Shown here piece after piece: positions 34,331 through 43,564 of a stretch of DNA of 45,556 nt. A program made the position numbers and the translations under genes. The notes beneath the pieces were generated by a model. It was not told the origin of the DNA. It searched no databases and saw nothing but the letters and a program-made list of their open reading frames with translations. Source of the stretch: Thiotrichales bacterium (lineage in GTDB: Bacteria; Pseudomonadota; Gammaproteobacteria; Beggiatoales; Beggiatoaceae); NCBI GenBank assembly GCA_016744475.1, contig JADGEH010000031.1:1-45556 (forward strand), written 5' to 3'. Numbering within the stretch: position 1 is the first letter of the stretch; each line of letters starts with the position of its first letter.

Positions 34331-34380
34331 ATGATGTCTAATGATGTCTAATGATGTCTAATGATGTCTAATGATGCCGT
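34331..34380 (+). repeat. 10-base tandem repeat
   Basis: ATGATGTCTA is repeated four times in perfect tandem, followed by a partial fifth unit ATGATGCCGT. It lies between the globin gene and a family A element. Such arrays change length easily. Confidence 0.9.
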
Positions 34381-34393
34381 TAATGTGTGATTA

Positions 34394-34553
34394 AGAACCT
34401 ATACGAAGATGGGGAATCGAAGCGAAAATTCGCCATTTTGAGACTGATTTTTCGGTTTTTTAAGGCGAATAGCGAGCGTGTAACGAAAAAAAGCGGAAAA
34501 TCTGACCAAAAGGGCGGATTTGCAGCTGATTATCCCATTTTCGTATAGGCTCT
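34394..34553 (+). repeat. Family A palindromic element, full copy 3
   Basis: A 160-base copy, about 90 percent alike to the copy at 27666-27826 by eye, with ends AGAACCTATACGAA and TTCGTATAGGCTCT. It lies 67 bases before coaBC, in the expected promoter area. The rest of the interval 34164-34620 holds the 10-base tandem repeat and nothing else seen. Confidence 0.92.
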
Positions 34554-34620
34554 AAGGTTTATTCGCTATAAACCGTCACTTCAAACCCTATCACCAAGCC
34601 TTATTTTTCTGGAATCATTC

Positions 34621-35847
34621 ATGAAGTATCAACATATTGTATTGGGTGTCACAGGGGGTATTGCTGCTTATAAAAGCCCTGATTTGGTGCGTCGTTTACG
34701 TGAGCAGGGTGCTAAAGTGCGCGTTGTCATGACTCAAGGGGCACAGCAATTTGTCACGCCGCTGACCTTTCAAGCTGTATCCGGGCATTCCGTACACACC
34801 ACACTCTTGGATGCACAAGCCGAATCCGCATTTGGACACATTGATCTCGCTCGTTGGGCGGATGGCGTGCTCATTGCCCCAGCCAGCGCTCAAGCATTGG
34901 CGAAATTGGCACAAGGGTTCGCAGATGATTTGCTCAGCACCCTGTGTTTGGCGACACAAGCGCCTATTTATGTCGCACCAGCGATGAATCAACAAATGTG
35001 GAAAGCCCCTGCCACACAACGTAATTGTCAACTTTTACGCCAACATGGCGTGACTTTTTTGGGCCCTGCTGAAGGTGCTCAAGCTTGCGGTGAAACAGGG
35101 GCGGGACGCATGTTAGAACCCTTGGACATCGTAGAACAACTGAGTCATACCACTAGTGCTTCACCCTTGGCGAATAAAAAAGTATTAATTACCGCAGGGC
35201 CGACCCGAGAAGATATTGATCCAGTGCGTTTTATTTCCAATCGTAGTTCTGGGCGGATGGGCTATGCAGTCGCACAGGCTGCGCACGCCTTGGGTGCCGA
35301 GGTGCAGCTCATTAGCGGGCCTGTCAATTTAACGCCCCCTGCTGGCGTATCCCGTATTGATGTTTATAGCGCACAAGATATGTTGAATGCAGTGCAACAG
35401 CAGTTATCCGGTACTGATATTTTCATTGCGACGGCGGCAGTCGCGGATTATCGTCCGGCTCAACAAGCTGCACAAAAAATCAAAAAAAATAACACACAAG
35501 CGTCACTTGAATTAGAACCCACACCAGATATTCTGGCCTGGGTAAGTGCGCAAACAAAAGCCCCTTTTACCGTAGGCTTTGCGGCTGAAACCCACGATGT
35601 AGCAGAGTATGCTAAAAGAAAGTTGGCTCACAAAAAACTCGATATGATAGCCGCCAATCAAGTCGGTCTTGCCGATCAAGGATTTGATAGCGCTTATAAT
35701 GCTTTAACGCTTTTTTGGCAAAACCCTAATGGGTTGATTGAAGAACACGCCTTAGCTTTAACGGATAAGTTCCACTTAGCACAGCAACTATTAGAATCAG
35801 TGATGCAGCGCTATCAGAAAAAAATTCTTACAATAAGCGCCAGATGA
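34621..35847 (+). CDS. coaBC: Bifunctional CoaBC (phosphopantothenoylcysteine synthetase/decarboxylase)
   Basis: It carries two steps of coenzyme A synthesis: joining cysteine to 4'-phosphopantothenate (CoaB) and FMN-dependent decarboxylation (CoaC). The CoaC domain (1-190) has GVTGGIAAYK, the catalytic His73 in GHIDLARWAD, PAMN (121-124) and the flap Cys157 in GAQACGETGAGRM. The CoaB domain (about 185-400) begins KKVLITAGPTREDIDPVRF, has SNRSSGRMG and the AAVADYRP and KIKK segments that bind CTP. The 408 residues are the usual size. It is probably monocistronic; the following YfiR-like gene starts 21 bases later, so partial read-through is possible. Confidence 0.97.
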   Translation: MKYQHIVLGVTGGIAAYKSPDLVRRLREQGAKVRVVMTQGAQQFVTPLTFQAVSGHSVHTTLLDAQAESAFGHIDLARWADGVLIAPASAQALAKLAQGFADDLLSTLCLATQAPIYVAPAMNQQMWKAPATQRNCQLLRQHGVTFLGPAEGAQACGETGAGRMLEPLDIVEQLSHTTSASPLANKKVLITAGPTREDIDPVRFISNRSSGRMGYAVAQAAHALGAEVQLISGPVNLTPPAGVSRIDVYSAQDMLNAVQQQLSGTDIFIATAAVADYRPAQQAAQKIKKNNTQASLELEPTPDILAWVSAQTKAPFTVGFAAETHDVAEYAKRKLAHKKLDMIAANQVGLADQGFDSAYNALTLFWQNPNGLIEEHALALTDKFHLAQQLLESVMQRYQKKILTISAR

Positions 35848-35868
35848 TGTGATGTTGAGGAGTTTTTT

Positions 35869-36462
35869 ATGTTAGAAGAGGTGTCTATGAAAGGTCGGTC
35901 TCTGTATCGCATTCAGAACATGATCAAAACACTGCTCAAGCCACATTGGTTGGCGGGTAGTGTGTTATTTCTTTTTTATTTCTTCCCCCTCTCTGCTGCA
36001 CAAGAGATTGAAATCAATGCTGAAGCATTAAAAGCCGCGTTTTTACATAATTTCCCTAGTTTCATTAACTGGCCGAACATGCCCGAAACGCTAGATTTAT
36101 GCATATTAGGTGAAAGTCCCTTTGGTAAAACCTTGGAGGCGCTGAATCGACAAGCTCAACTCCAAGATGCCGAACAAACCCTTCGTATTCAATACCATAA
36201 CCGTGTCCAAGGATTGGAAAACTGTCATATGGTGTATATCAGCGATTCAGAAAAATATCGTCAAACAGCGATTCTCGATCATTTAGCGAATCATCCTATT
36301 GTCACCGTCAGTAGCTTACCTAACTTTGCTCGACGGGGTGGGCATATTGAATTTTTCACTGTGCAAAAACGTGTGCGCTTTTATATTAATAATACAATGC
36401 TCAAGCAACAAAAATTAAAAGCAGGTGCCAATCTTTTACGAGTTGCAGCAGATGTGTTCTAA
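35869..36462 (+). CDS. YfiR-family periplasmic protein
   Basis: A 197-residue exported protein of the YfiR/DUF4154 family, in which YfiR represses a membrane diguanylate cyclase from the periplasm. Family features are EALKAAFLHNFPSFINWP, LCILGESPFGK, VYISDSE and the closing GGHIEFFTVQKRVRFYIN and ANLLRVA segments. A hydrophobic segment at about residues 24-43 is the likely signal peptide. The ATG at 35869 has GAGGAG upstream; ATGs at 35887 and 35920 are alternatives, the last giving a more compact signal sequence. It is 12 bases before a TonB-dependent receptor gene. The usual diguanylate cyclase partner (YfiN) is not here. Confidence 0.85.
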   Translation: MLEEVSMKGRSLYRIQNMIKTLLKPHWLAGSVLFLFYFFPLSAAQEIEINAEALKAAFLHNFPSFINWPNMPETLDLCILGESPFGKTLEALNRQAQLQDAEQTLRIQYHNRVQGLENCHMVYISDSEKYRQTAILDHLANHPIVTVSSLPNFARRGGHIEFFTVQKRVRFYINNTMLKQQKLKAGANLLRVAADVF

Positions 36463-36474
36463 AAGGAAAAGAAC

Positions 36475-38649
36475 ATGATCTTAGCGCGCTCATTATGCCT
36501 ATGTTTAGCTCTCACTATGTTATTTGATCTAAACATTCAAAGTCTTCATGCCGAAGGGATGGCAAAACCATTATCGGGGTTATCTATTGATGAACTTAGC
36601 AAGGTTCAATTAGATCAAACCTTTGATGTATTTGATGCCTTATTGGAACGCCCGCGTACCAGTCTTGCTTCTGGAGGGCATATAGAACAATCCCCCGCTT
36701 ACACCCCGGCGGTTATTAGCATTGTCACCGCTCAAGACATTGAAGCGATGGGGGCGAATAACTTAGATGACATCTTGCGTGCCGTACCTGGTTTACATGT
36801 TGGAGTGGCCAATGAAGGTCGCTATATGGCGGATTACTCCATGCGCGGGTTACGCGGTCAAACCTCTGAATATTTTTTAATCATGATTAATGGTATTCCC
36901 GTCAAGCATTTTGGTAACAATGCCTGGTCTTTGCTGCATAACGGGCGTTATCCCGTGCATAACATTGAACGGGTTGAATTGGTGCGCGGTCCGGTGTCTG
37001 CATTGTATGGGGCGGATGCCATGAATGGTGTCATCAACATCATTACCAAAACTGCCAAAGACCTTCAAGGCACTCAAACAGGCGTGCGTGTAGGGAGCTA
37101 CAATACCGAGAATCTCTGGCTCCAACACGGTGATACCTATGGTGATTACGACATCGCTGTGAGTGTTGAATACCTACAAACTGACGGACATCGCTCCATC
37201 ATTCAAGCGGATTTACAAAGTTACTATGATGAACGCGATGGCACACAGTTATCCGCCACACCCGCGCCAGCCAATACTTTTTCGCGCCAAGTACAAGCCT
37301 CTGTCAATATCAGCAAAGATCACTGGAATCTGTTCGCCTTGCGACGCGAAAATCGTCACGGCCCTGGTATGCTCACTCGCGGTGTCATGCCTATTGTCGA
37401 TAACCAGCAAGAAATTTATTTACACCTATTAAAACTGGATTATCACAACCCAAACCTCCGCCGTTATTGGAATTTTCGCACCACTTTAAGCTTGGTACAT
37501 TTTAGCTGGCAGGATGTTACACCGCGTAACATGTTTGCACCAGGAGGTTTAGGAGGGCGTTTTCCGCATGGACAACAGCTCATGGCACACATGCAAGATG
37601 TTTCGCCTCGAGCGAGTTTTTCGCTCGGCTATTCTGGCTGGCAAGATCACTACTGGCTGCTGGATGGCGGATATACACAACTTGACCTGTATGAGGTTGA
37701 ACAATTTACCAGCGCAGGTCGCCACCCTGATGGTAGCCCCATCCAAGCCGAAGAGGGCATGGTCAATATTACTGATTCACCTTATTTAGGCGTGCAAGAA
37801 CAAGCGCGAGAAAATCTCTGGCTACTGCTGCAAGATACTTGGTTGTTTACTGATGATTGGAGTGTGACGGTCGGTGTTCGTTACGATCTTTTTTCTGATT
37901 TTGGCAGTGTATGGACACCCCGTTTTTCCTTGGGCTGGCGCATTGATCAAGATTTATATGCGCGTCTGATGTACAGCCGTGCTTTTCTTGAACCCAATAT
38001 GACAGAAATCAGTGCCCAACTGCCCCCATTGATCGGGAATCCTGATTTAGACCCAATGACTCATGATTCTCTGGAATTTGCCTTGAATTATGAGCCGTAT
38101 CATCAATTTAATATGGCAATGAGCTTATTTGCCAATCAGCAGCGTGGACAAGTTGAATACCTGCCAGGGCTGGCTAAAACCGAACCTTCCTACCATAATC
38201 TCGGCAAATCTTATGCTTATGGTGCAGAATTAGAAGTGCGCTGGAAACCTAATAAAACCAACGGTGTGGTGGCCAATATTGCATTTACACAAGCCTACGA
38301 TAAGCGCCAAGAACAAGATGTCCCGCATATTCCTCAACAAATGTTTTATTTACGCCATGATTACTTATTAAACCCTGGTGTGTACCTAAACACCCAAATG
38401 TCCTGGAATGGTTACTTCAAGCGTGCAAAGGATGACTGGCGGGAAGCGTTAAGTGAACAATTGAGTCTTGACCTCAGCGTGCGTTACAAACCCAATAAAC
38501 ACTGGAATATCGCTGTGGGTGGACGCAACCTCACCAATCATGACAACCGTGATGCTTCGCAAGGCCCTAATCAGGGCATTATCAATTACCCCGATGATTT
38601 ACCACTGGAAGGCCGCACTTGGTTTGCCGAAATGAATTATCGTTTTTAA
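36475..38649 (+). CDS. TonB-dependent outer-membrane receptor
   Basis: A 724-residue outer-membrane receptor that imports a ligand (siderophore, vitamin or other) using TonB energy. A signal peptide (1-27) is followed by a short linker, then the plug domain (about 68-190), with VISIVTAQDIEAMGANNLDD, RAVPGLHVG and RVELVRGPVSALYGADAMNG, and a beta-barrel to the C-terminal Phe (EMNYRF). AAAGGAAAAG precedes the ATG. It follows a YfiR-type gene by 12 bases; this YfiR-plus-receptor pairing is common in this group of bacteria and suggests the receptor may have a signalling rather than purely import role. Ligand not predictable from sequence. Confidence 0.93.
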   Translation: MILARSLCLCLALTMLFDLNIQSLHAEGMAKPLSGLSIDELSKVQLDQTFDVFDALLERPRTSLASGGHIEQSPAYTPAVISIVTAQDIEAMGANNLDDILRAVPGLHVGVANEGRYMADYSMRGLRGQTSEYFLIMINGIPVKHFGNNAWSLLHNGRYPVHNIERVELVRGPVSALYGADAMNGVINIITKTAKDLQGTQTGVRVGSYNTENLWLQHGDTYGDYDIAVSVEYLQTDGHRSIIQADLQSYYDERDGTQLSATPAPANTFSRQVQASVNISKDHWNLFALRRENRHGPGMLTRGVMPIVDNQQEIYLHLLKLDYHNPNLRRYWNFRTTLSLVHFSWQDVTPRNMFAPGGLGGRFPHGQQLMAHMQDVSPRASFSLGYSGWQDHYWLLDGGYTQLDLYEVEQFTSAGRHPDGSPIQAEEGMVNITDSPYLGVQEQARENLWLLLQDTWLFTDDWSVTVGVRYDLFSDFGSVWTPRFSLGWRIDQDLYARLMYSRAFLEPNMTEISAQLPPLIGNPDLDPMTHDSLEFALNYEPYHQFNMAMSLFANQQRGQVEYLPGLAKTEPSYHNLGKSYAYGAELEVRWKPNKTNGVVANIAFTQAYDKRQEQDVPHIPQQMFYLRHDYLLNPGVYLNTQMSWNGYFKRAKDDWREALSEQLSLDLSVRYKPNKHWNIAVGGRNLTNHDNRDASQGPNQGIINYPDDLPLEGRTWFAEMNYRF

Positions 38650-38771
38650 GTGCTTAAGAACGATGCAAAAGAATGCAAACCTTTACAAGTCTAATCCTCA
38701 CCGGTGTTATCCCTGAAGCTCTCCCCAGATAAATAAACTCATCCCTCACCAGCGGCCAATACAGGGAATAC

Positions 38772-39686
38772 ATGATGTTTGCAGTGTCTTTCATGACTCT
38801 AGCGCTACTATTACTGCTCCTCAATCCATTTAACATGCAAGAGCCACTGGGCATTTTCATTTGGCCTTTCTTTTCAGGATTTGATGTTGCACTCAATATA
38901 TTGCTGTTTTTGCCGATGGGCGTGGCGTTACGCCAGTCAAAACAATTTACTCATTGGCAAGCACTGATTTATGCCGCCTTGCTCAGTACCTTGGCAGAAA
39001 TCGCCCAACTGTATTTGCCCGCGCGTTACAGCGGTTTGATGGATATTCTTAGCAATGTGTTAGGTACTTCACTGGGTTTCATGCTGTGGAGCACAGTGGC
39101 TAGACATCGCCTACAAACAACGCCCATTTTGCTCATTGCGTTACTTACCCCCCTAGGCTGGATAGCCGCCATGCGTTCCATACTATCGATTTCATCAGCG
39201 TGGGTTTTCAGTCTCGAATTACTGATGGCAGCGGCTTTATTCAAGCAAGCGTGTTCAGCACGCCGCTGTCTTGCTCCGCACCATGGCTTGCGAAGCGCCT
39301 ATCGAAAAATCCAACATCCCATCACCTATGCGATCATCAAACGCTACTTTCACGCTTATTATCCGGTTTTATTATGGAGTGTTTGGCTTGTGGCTTTTCT
39401 GTCAGGACTGCTAGTGATTAATCGAAAACTCTTACTCTTGCTACTGCTGGTGGGATTTTCCCTGCCTTGGTGGCTCATATACATGACTGCATCAGCACGA
39501 ACAATAGGCAATGTAATCGGTGGCTTATTGCTCAGTATTCTAATCATGCAAAACTTAGTCTGGTTTACTGGCGTGCCGCCTCACAGTTGGGCGGTGTTAA
39601 GGAATCTACACTGGATAGAAGTGCTGCTATTTGGCTTGTGGTGGGGATATTGCCGTTGGGAAATGAAATCGTGTAGGGCGAAATAG
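38772..39686 (+). CDS. VanZ-like membrane protein
   Basis: A 304-residue inner-membrane protein with about seven to eight hydrophobic segments. The N-terminal half carries the VanZ signature: NILLFLPMGVAL, then STLAEIAQLYLPARYSGLMD with the conserved Glu, and ILSNVLGTSLG. The family includes the teicoplanin-resistance protein VanZ and is otherwise poorly understood. The C-terminal half adds four further membrane segments without a recognised domain. The start ATG at 38772 is followed at once by another ATG. It is 122 bases behind the TonB receptor gene in the same direction. Function unknown. Confidence 0.78.
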   Translation: MMFAVSFMTLALLLLLLNPFNMQEPLGIFIWPFFSGFDVALNILLFLPMGVALRQSKQFTHWQALIYAALLSTLAEIAQLYLPARYSGLMDILSNVLGTSLGFMLWSTVARHRLQTTPILLIALLTPLGWIAAMRSILSISSAWVFSLELLMAAALFKQACSARRCLAPHHGLRSAYRKIQHPITYAIIKRYFHAYYPVLLWSVWLVAFLSGLLVINRKLLLLLLLVGFSLPWWLIYMTASARTIGNVIGGLLLSILIMQNLVWFTGVPPHSWAVLRNLHWIEVLLFGLWWGYCRWEMKSCRAK

Positions 39687-39860
39687 GCGCGGCGGATGCG
39701 GTGTTTGAAAGATGCGTCCTATCGCGCCGTATTCCACCATGAGGGCAGATACATGATTAATCTTTTAAAAACAACGCAAACGGCACAAGAGGCGCAAAAG
39801 AACGCAAGCGTTTAAGAGCGATACAGCCATTGTAGAGAATCTAAAGAAAAAACCAGCTTT

Positions 39861-40952
39861 TTATACATTAAAACGGAAATGCATCACATCGCCATTTTGC
39901 ACAATATACTCCTTGCCTTCTAATCGCCATTTACCCGCTTCTTTTGTGCCTGCTTCACCCTTGTATTGAATGAAATCATCATAAGCAATGACTTCAGCAC
40001 GAATAAAACCTTTTTCAAAATCAGTATGAATCACTGCTGCTGCTTGTGGCGCTGTAGCACCAATTTTAACCGTCCAGGCACGCACTTCTTTTTCGCCTGC
40101 GGTAAAATAAGTTTGCAAACCTAATAATTGATAACCTGCGTGAATAACGCGGTTTAATCCCGGTTCTTCTAAGCCTAAATCAGCTAAAAACTCTATTTTT
40201 TCTTCAGCATCCAGTGCCACCAACTCTGCTTCAGTCGCGGCACAAACAGACACCACCACGGCATTTTCTTTGACCGCCAACGCTTCAACTTGTTCTAAAT
40301 AAGGATTATTGGTAAATCCATCCTCTGCTACATTGGCAATATAAACCGTAGGTTTAGCGGTCAATAAATGCAATTCACGTAATAACACCTGTTCCATTTC
40401 ATTTAATTCTAATGAACGCACAGCTTCACCAGCATCTAAATGAGCTTGTACCTTTTCAAATAAGGCTTTTTGAGCTTTAGCTTCTTTATCACCACTTTTA
40501 GCATTTTTAGTTGCGCGTTGCGCAGCGCGTTCCACCGTGTCCAAATCAGATAAAGCCAACTCAGTATGAATAATATCAATATCAGCCAAGGGGTCTATCT
40601 TACCTGCTACATGCACCACATCATCATCATCAAAACAACGCACTACATGAGCAATCGCCTGGGTTTCACGAATATTGGCGAGAAACTTATTGCCCAGTCC
40701 TTCACCTTTAGAAGCCCCTTCCACCAATCCAGCAATATCAACAAATTCCATATGAGTAGGAATAGTTTTTTGCGGTTTAACAATTGCTGCGAGCTTATCT
40801 AAACGTATATCCGGCATAGCCACTACACCGACATTAGGATCAATGGTGCAGAAAGGGTAATTTTCAGCTTGAATACCCGCTTCAGTTAAAGCATTAAACA
40901 ATGTAGATTTGCCGACGTTGGGTAAGCCAACGATGCCACATTTAAAGCCCAT
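39861..40952 (-). CDS. ychF: Redox-regulated ATPase YchF
   Basis: A 363-residue OBG-family P-loop NTPase that hydrolyses ATP rather than GTP and binds ribosomes; in E. coli it responds to oxidative stress. The P-loop is GLPNVGKS (9-16). The switch region [20 protein letters not shown], a helical insertion (about 130-200) and the C-terminal TGS domain (about 275-362), with [16 protein letters not shown] and [10 protein letters not shown], are all present. The gene order rplY-pth-ychF on this strand is conserved across gammaproteobacteria. The 263-base gap before it has no recognised gene. Confidence 0.97.
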   Translation of the reverse strand: MGFKCGIVGLPNVGKSTLFNALTEAGIQAENYPFCTIDPNVGVVAMPDIRLDKLAAIVKPQKTIPTHMEFVDIAGLVEGASKGEGLGNKFLANIRETQAIAHVVRCFDDDDVVHVAGKIDPLADIDIIHTELALSDLDTVERAAQRATKNAKSGDKEAKAQKALFEKVQAHLDAGEAVRSLELNEMEQVLLRELHLLTAKPTVYIANVAEDGFTNNPYLEQVEALAVKENAVVVSVCAATEAELVALDAEEKIEFLADLGLEEPGLNRVIHAGYQLLGLQTYFTAGEKEVRAWTVKIGATAPQAAAVIHTDFEKGFIRAEVIAYDDFIQYKGEAGTKEAGKWRLEGKEYIVQNGDVMHFRFNV

Positions 40953-41215
40953 GAATATATCCTTATTAAAGTTGAATCACTCATCTTGTTGTGAGTGCAA
41001 AGAAATGCATTAGCGAGTAAAACAAGCCACTACGGTATTTTGAATGGAAGCTATCACGGGTGGTGAACGTTGTTGAGACACCTGAGATAAAGTATTTAAT
41101 ATTTGTTGCAGGCGTTGTTTGAGGGTGAGGGTGTGATGATTCAGTTGAAATAGGTTGTAAATGAGCCGCAGGCCACATAACAACCCCTTAGTTTTATGAA
41201 AAGAACACTCTCAGA

Positions 41216-41791
41216 TCAAACATGCAATGTATTCATAGCTTTGTTCAGTTCGCCTGATAACACCAAAGGCAATACCTCTAAAGCCCCTTGCATGGCTTGT
41301 TCTATCACTGACTGGTCTGTGGCTGAAGGATTTTTCAATACATAATTCGCCACTTGTTTACTATGCCCCGGATGTCCAATACCTAGACGCAAGCGCAAAA
41401 AATCTTTGCTCCCCAAATGCTGCACAATATCTCGCAAGCCATTATGCCCACCATGTCCGCCACCACGTTTGAGTCGCGCAGTACCAGGAGGAAGGTCTAA
41501 TTCATCATGTACCACCAAAATATGCTCAGGCTCAATACGATAAAAACGTGCTAAGGCCGTCACCGCTTGCCCGCTACGGTTCATATAAGTATCAGGTTTC
41601 AATAGCCAATGAGGGGAAGGCTGTGACAGCTTAAGGCATTCACCATGAAACTTATTATCACGGCGAAAAGTAGCATTGGCTTGATAAGCCAGGCTGTCAA
41701 CAAACCAAAACCCGGCATTGTGCCGGGTTTTAAGATATTGATCGCCAGGGTTACCAAGCCCTACGATCAATTGAATAGGCTCTGTCATCAT
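41216..41791 (-). CDS. pth: Peptidyl-tRNA hydrolase
   Basis: Releases peptides from peptidyl-tRNA that has dropped off the ribosome. Catalytic and substrate-binding residues are all seen: Asn14 in GLGNPG, His24 in TRHNAGFW, Asn71 in TYMNRSG, Asp96 in VVHDELDLPPG and Asn117 in GGHNGLRD. The length of 191 residues is usual. The frame opens with two ATGs in a row (41791 and 41788); either may be used. It follows rplY by 40 bases on the same strand, so the two are probably co-transcribed. Confidence 0.97.
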   Translation of the reverse strand: MMTEPIQLIVGLGNPGDQYLKTRHNAGFWFVDSLAYQANATFRRDNKFHGECLKLSQPSPHWLLKPDTYMNRSGQAVTALARFYRIEPEHILVVHDELDLPPGTARLKRGGGHGGHNGLRDIVQHLGSKDFLRLRLGIGHPGHSKQVANYVLKNPSATDQSVIEQAMQGALEVLPLVLSGELNKAMNTLHV

Positions 41792-41831
41792 GTTATGAAC
41801 AAATGCATGTTAAACAAAGAGCTTATCGGCA

Positions 41832-42467
41832 TTATTCGTCACCGGCTACTTCACTGTCTTCAGCTTCCGCAGTGTCTTCAGCATCTCCTGCACGTCCTTT
41901 CTGTACAGATGCCACCGGTAAATCATGGTTAGCACCTTGAGTTAAAGACGGTATTTCTACCCCTTCAGGCAATGTAAGATCAGATAAATGAATGCTAGTA
42001 CCAATATGTACTTCACCTAAATCCACTTCAATAAACGCAGGTAAATCTTTAGCTAAACAATGGATTTCCACTTCAGACATTTGATGAGAAATAACGCCAC
42101 CATCTTTTTTCACACCCAAGCAATTTTCTTCATTAATGAAATGCAAAGGAATATTCATGTGTAATTTATGCGTATCATCAACACGTTGAAAATCAACATG
42201 TAAAATAAAAGGTTTACCAGGATGACGTTGTAAATCTTTTAATACCGCTTTATCGGTCTGTTCGCCCACTTTAACGGTCAGAATATGAGAATAAAAAGCT
42301 TCATTTTCCAGGTGTTTCAGTATAGAAGTATGCTCAATACTAAATGGGACAGGTTCTTTATCACCGCCATACATAATGCCCGGCACTAGACCCGCATGAC
42401 GCAGACGGCGGCTCGCACCCTTGCTCTGAACCTCACGCGGTTGTGCAATCACTTCAAAAATTTCCAT
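41832..42467 (-). CDS. rplY: Ribosomal protein bL25, CTC form
   Basis: The 5S rRNA-binding protein of the large subunit in its long (Ctc/TL5) form. The N-terminal domain (1-95) contains KGASRRLRHAGLVPGIMYGG and LKDLQRHPGKPFILHVDF. The C-terminal beta domain (96-185) has IPLHFINEENCLGVKKDGG and DLGEVHIGTSIHLSDL. A variable acidic tail (190-211) ends the protein. AGGAG lies seven bases upstream of the ATG. It is the first visible gene of the rplY-pth pair; a prs gene, common upstream in relatives, is not seen. Confidence 0.97.
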   Translation of the reverse strand: MEIFEVIAQPREVQSKGASRRLRHAGLVPGIMYGGDKEPVPFSIEHTSILKHLENEAFYSHILTVKVGEQTDKAVLKDLQRHPGKPFILHVDFQRVDDTHKLHMNIPLHFINEENCLGVKKDGGVISHQMSEVEIHCLAKDLPAFIEVDLGEVHIGTSIHLSDLTLPEGVEIPSLTQGANHDLPVASVQKGRAGDAEDTAEAEDSEVAGDE

Positions 42468-42693
42468 GTTTAACTCCTCAAAAAACTGATCCCTAAAGGT
42501 ATAGAGATTCTGTACAGCAATAAAAAAACTGCGACTCCGCGACCAGAGCAGCAGTTATCGAAAAACCCCGCAGTATAAACTTTTTTCCAGCAAAAGGTGA
42601 GGCTCTATCAAACTTAACTTATTGATCACCGAAATGCGGAGGACACCGCACTCGTCTCAGACCTGCTTAGAACATTCAGCGCTTTCCGTCAAT

Positions 42694-43101
42694 TTAATGA
42701 TTTAACAAGCTGCTGGTGTGCGCAATGCCCTCTATCAGCAGAAATAGCTCCGTGGCAGAGTAATGCTCTTGATCTGAAGCAATGATAAATTTTTTAAGGT
42801 TGCCCAGCGCATCTTGATAACCGGAATGAAAAGCCTGTTTCAAATCCGGTTTGCGTTGTTGCCATTGAAGATTGTAACCATCGCTAAAACCTTGCTGATA
42901 AATTACCCCCTGCCCAGGGCGAGGATTAGCACTAGAACAAGCACAACCTTCGCCTTTTTTGCAATTCCAAGAAATAGGAATGCAGCTATTACCACAGGGT
43001 TTACTATTTTGGGTGCAGTAACGACAACACGTCCCAAGCTCTTGACTCTGTACGGAAGAAATGCTGCTACACAGTGCGATTAAGACGATGAATATTTTCA
43101 T
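42694..43101 (-). CDS. Small secreted Cys-rich protein
   Basis: A 135-residue exported protein with a signal peptide (1-19). It is followed by a compact Cys-rich module, GTCCRYCTQNSKPCGNSC then NCKKGEGCACSS (about 23-56), with nine Cys in about 35 residues. A CCxxC-(x)n-PCGxSC pattern of this kind recurs in small secreted bacterial proteins of unknown function. The C-terminal part (65-135) is helical, with FSDGYNLQWQQRKPDLKQAF. The gene has AGGAGAG upstream of its ATG. It stands alone between rplY and a repeat-rich gap. It could bind metal or be disulfide-linked; neither is shown. Confidence 0.7.
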   Translation of the reverse strand: MKIFIVLIALCSSISSVQSQELGTCCRYCTQNSKPCGNSCIPISWNCKKGEGCACSSANPRPGQGVIYQQGFSDGYNLQWQQRKPDLKQAFHSGYQDALGNLKKFIIASDQEHYSATELFLLIEGIAHTSSLLNH

Positions 43102-43148
43102 AATGCTCTCCTTTTCAAGTGTTTCATTAGGCTTTTAATGCCTACCTG

Positions 43149-43164
43149 TTTTCGTATAGGCTCT
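43149..43164. repeat. Family A-like terminus joined to family C
   Basis: GTTTTCGTATAGGCTC is the right-hand end of family A. It runs straight into CTAAAGTGCATC, which aligns with the left end of family C (GCTAAAGTACATC). It may be a chimera or an ancestral form of both ends. Confidence 0.5.
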
Positions 43165-43250
43165 AAAGTGCATCTTGCGATACAGCCAAACCCAAGACTG
43201 CCAGTCCTTGAAGGACTGGCAGTCTTAACAACTGATGGCATTTTGCTATA
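43161..43250 (+). repeat. Family C palindromic element, shortened copy
   Basis: About 90 bases with the hairpin AAGACTGCCAGTCC/GGACTGGCAGTCTT and the end TTTTGCTATA. The part ATTTATAGGC found in the full copies is missing. Confidence 0.8.
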
Positions 43251-43564
43251 TGACAGTGCAACGATGAGGGTTGATGCTCGCTCATTCGCTCAATGCTTGC
43301 AGCGAATGAAGGTGTGAAATGAGCCGATAAATTATCATCATTTTGGCGAATAAATGCCCTGTCATTCGTCCTTGTTTTTGAGCCAAGCACAGAGACTTGC
43401 ATTTTGTTTTACGCCATAAAATGTCTGTTATCTTTAACTTTGGGGAACAGTTTGAAATGGAAAAAATAATAATTTTATTTGAAAAATGATTCAATGTATA
43501 ACGGATATACGGCAGCAAATGCTCGAATCAAATAATGTTTTAAATGCTTTTGTTTTCGATTCAT
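43251..43564. other. Intergenic stretch without recognised gene
   Basis: Two overlapping leftward open frames exist here but neither has a recognisable domain, a good start or protein-like composition. AT-rich at its right end. It may be a decayed gene, but I cannot name one. Confidence 0.35.

Noticed and set aside
34331..34380. CRISPR or iteron origin
   Set aside because: The 10-base units are directly adjacent with no spacers, and no replication gene is near.
40981..41178. Leftward 65-codon frame between pth and ychF
   Set aside because: Composition is not protein-like, it lacks a ribosome binding site, and no family is recognised.
43163..43518. Overlapping leftward frames in the gap before the Uma2 gene
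   Set aside because: They partly cover a family C repeat and have no domain. A decayed gene is possible but cannot be named.
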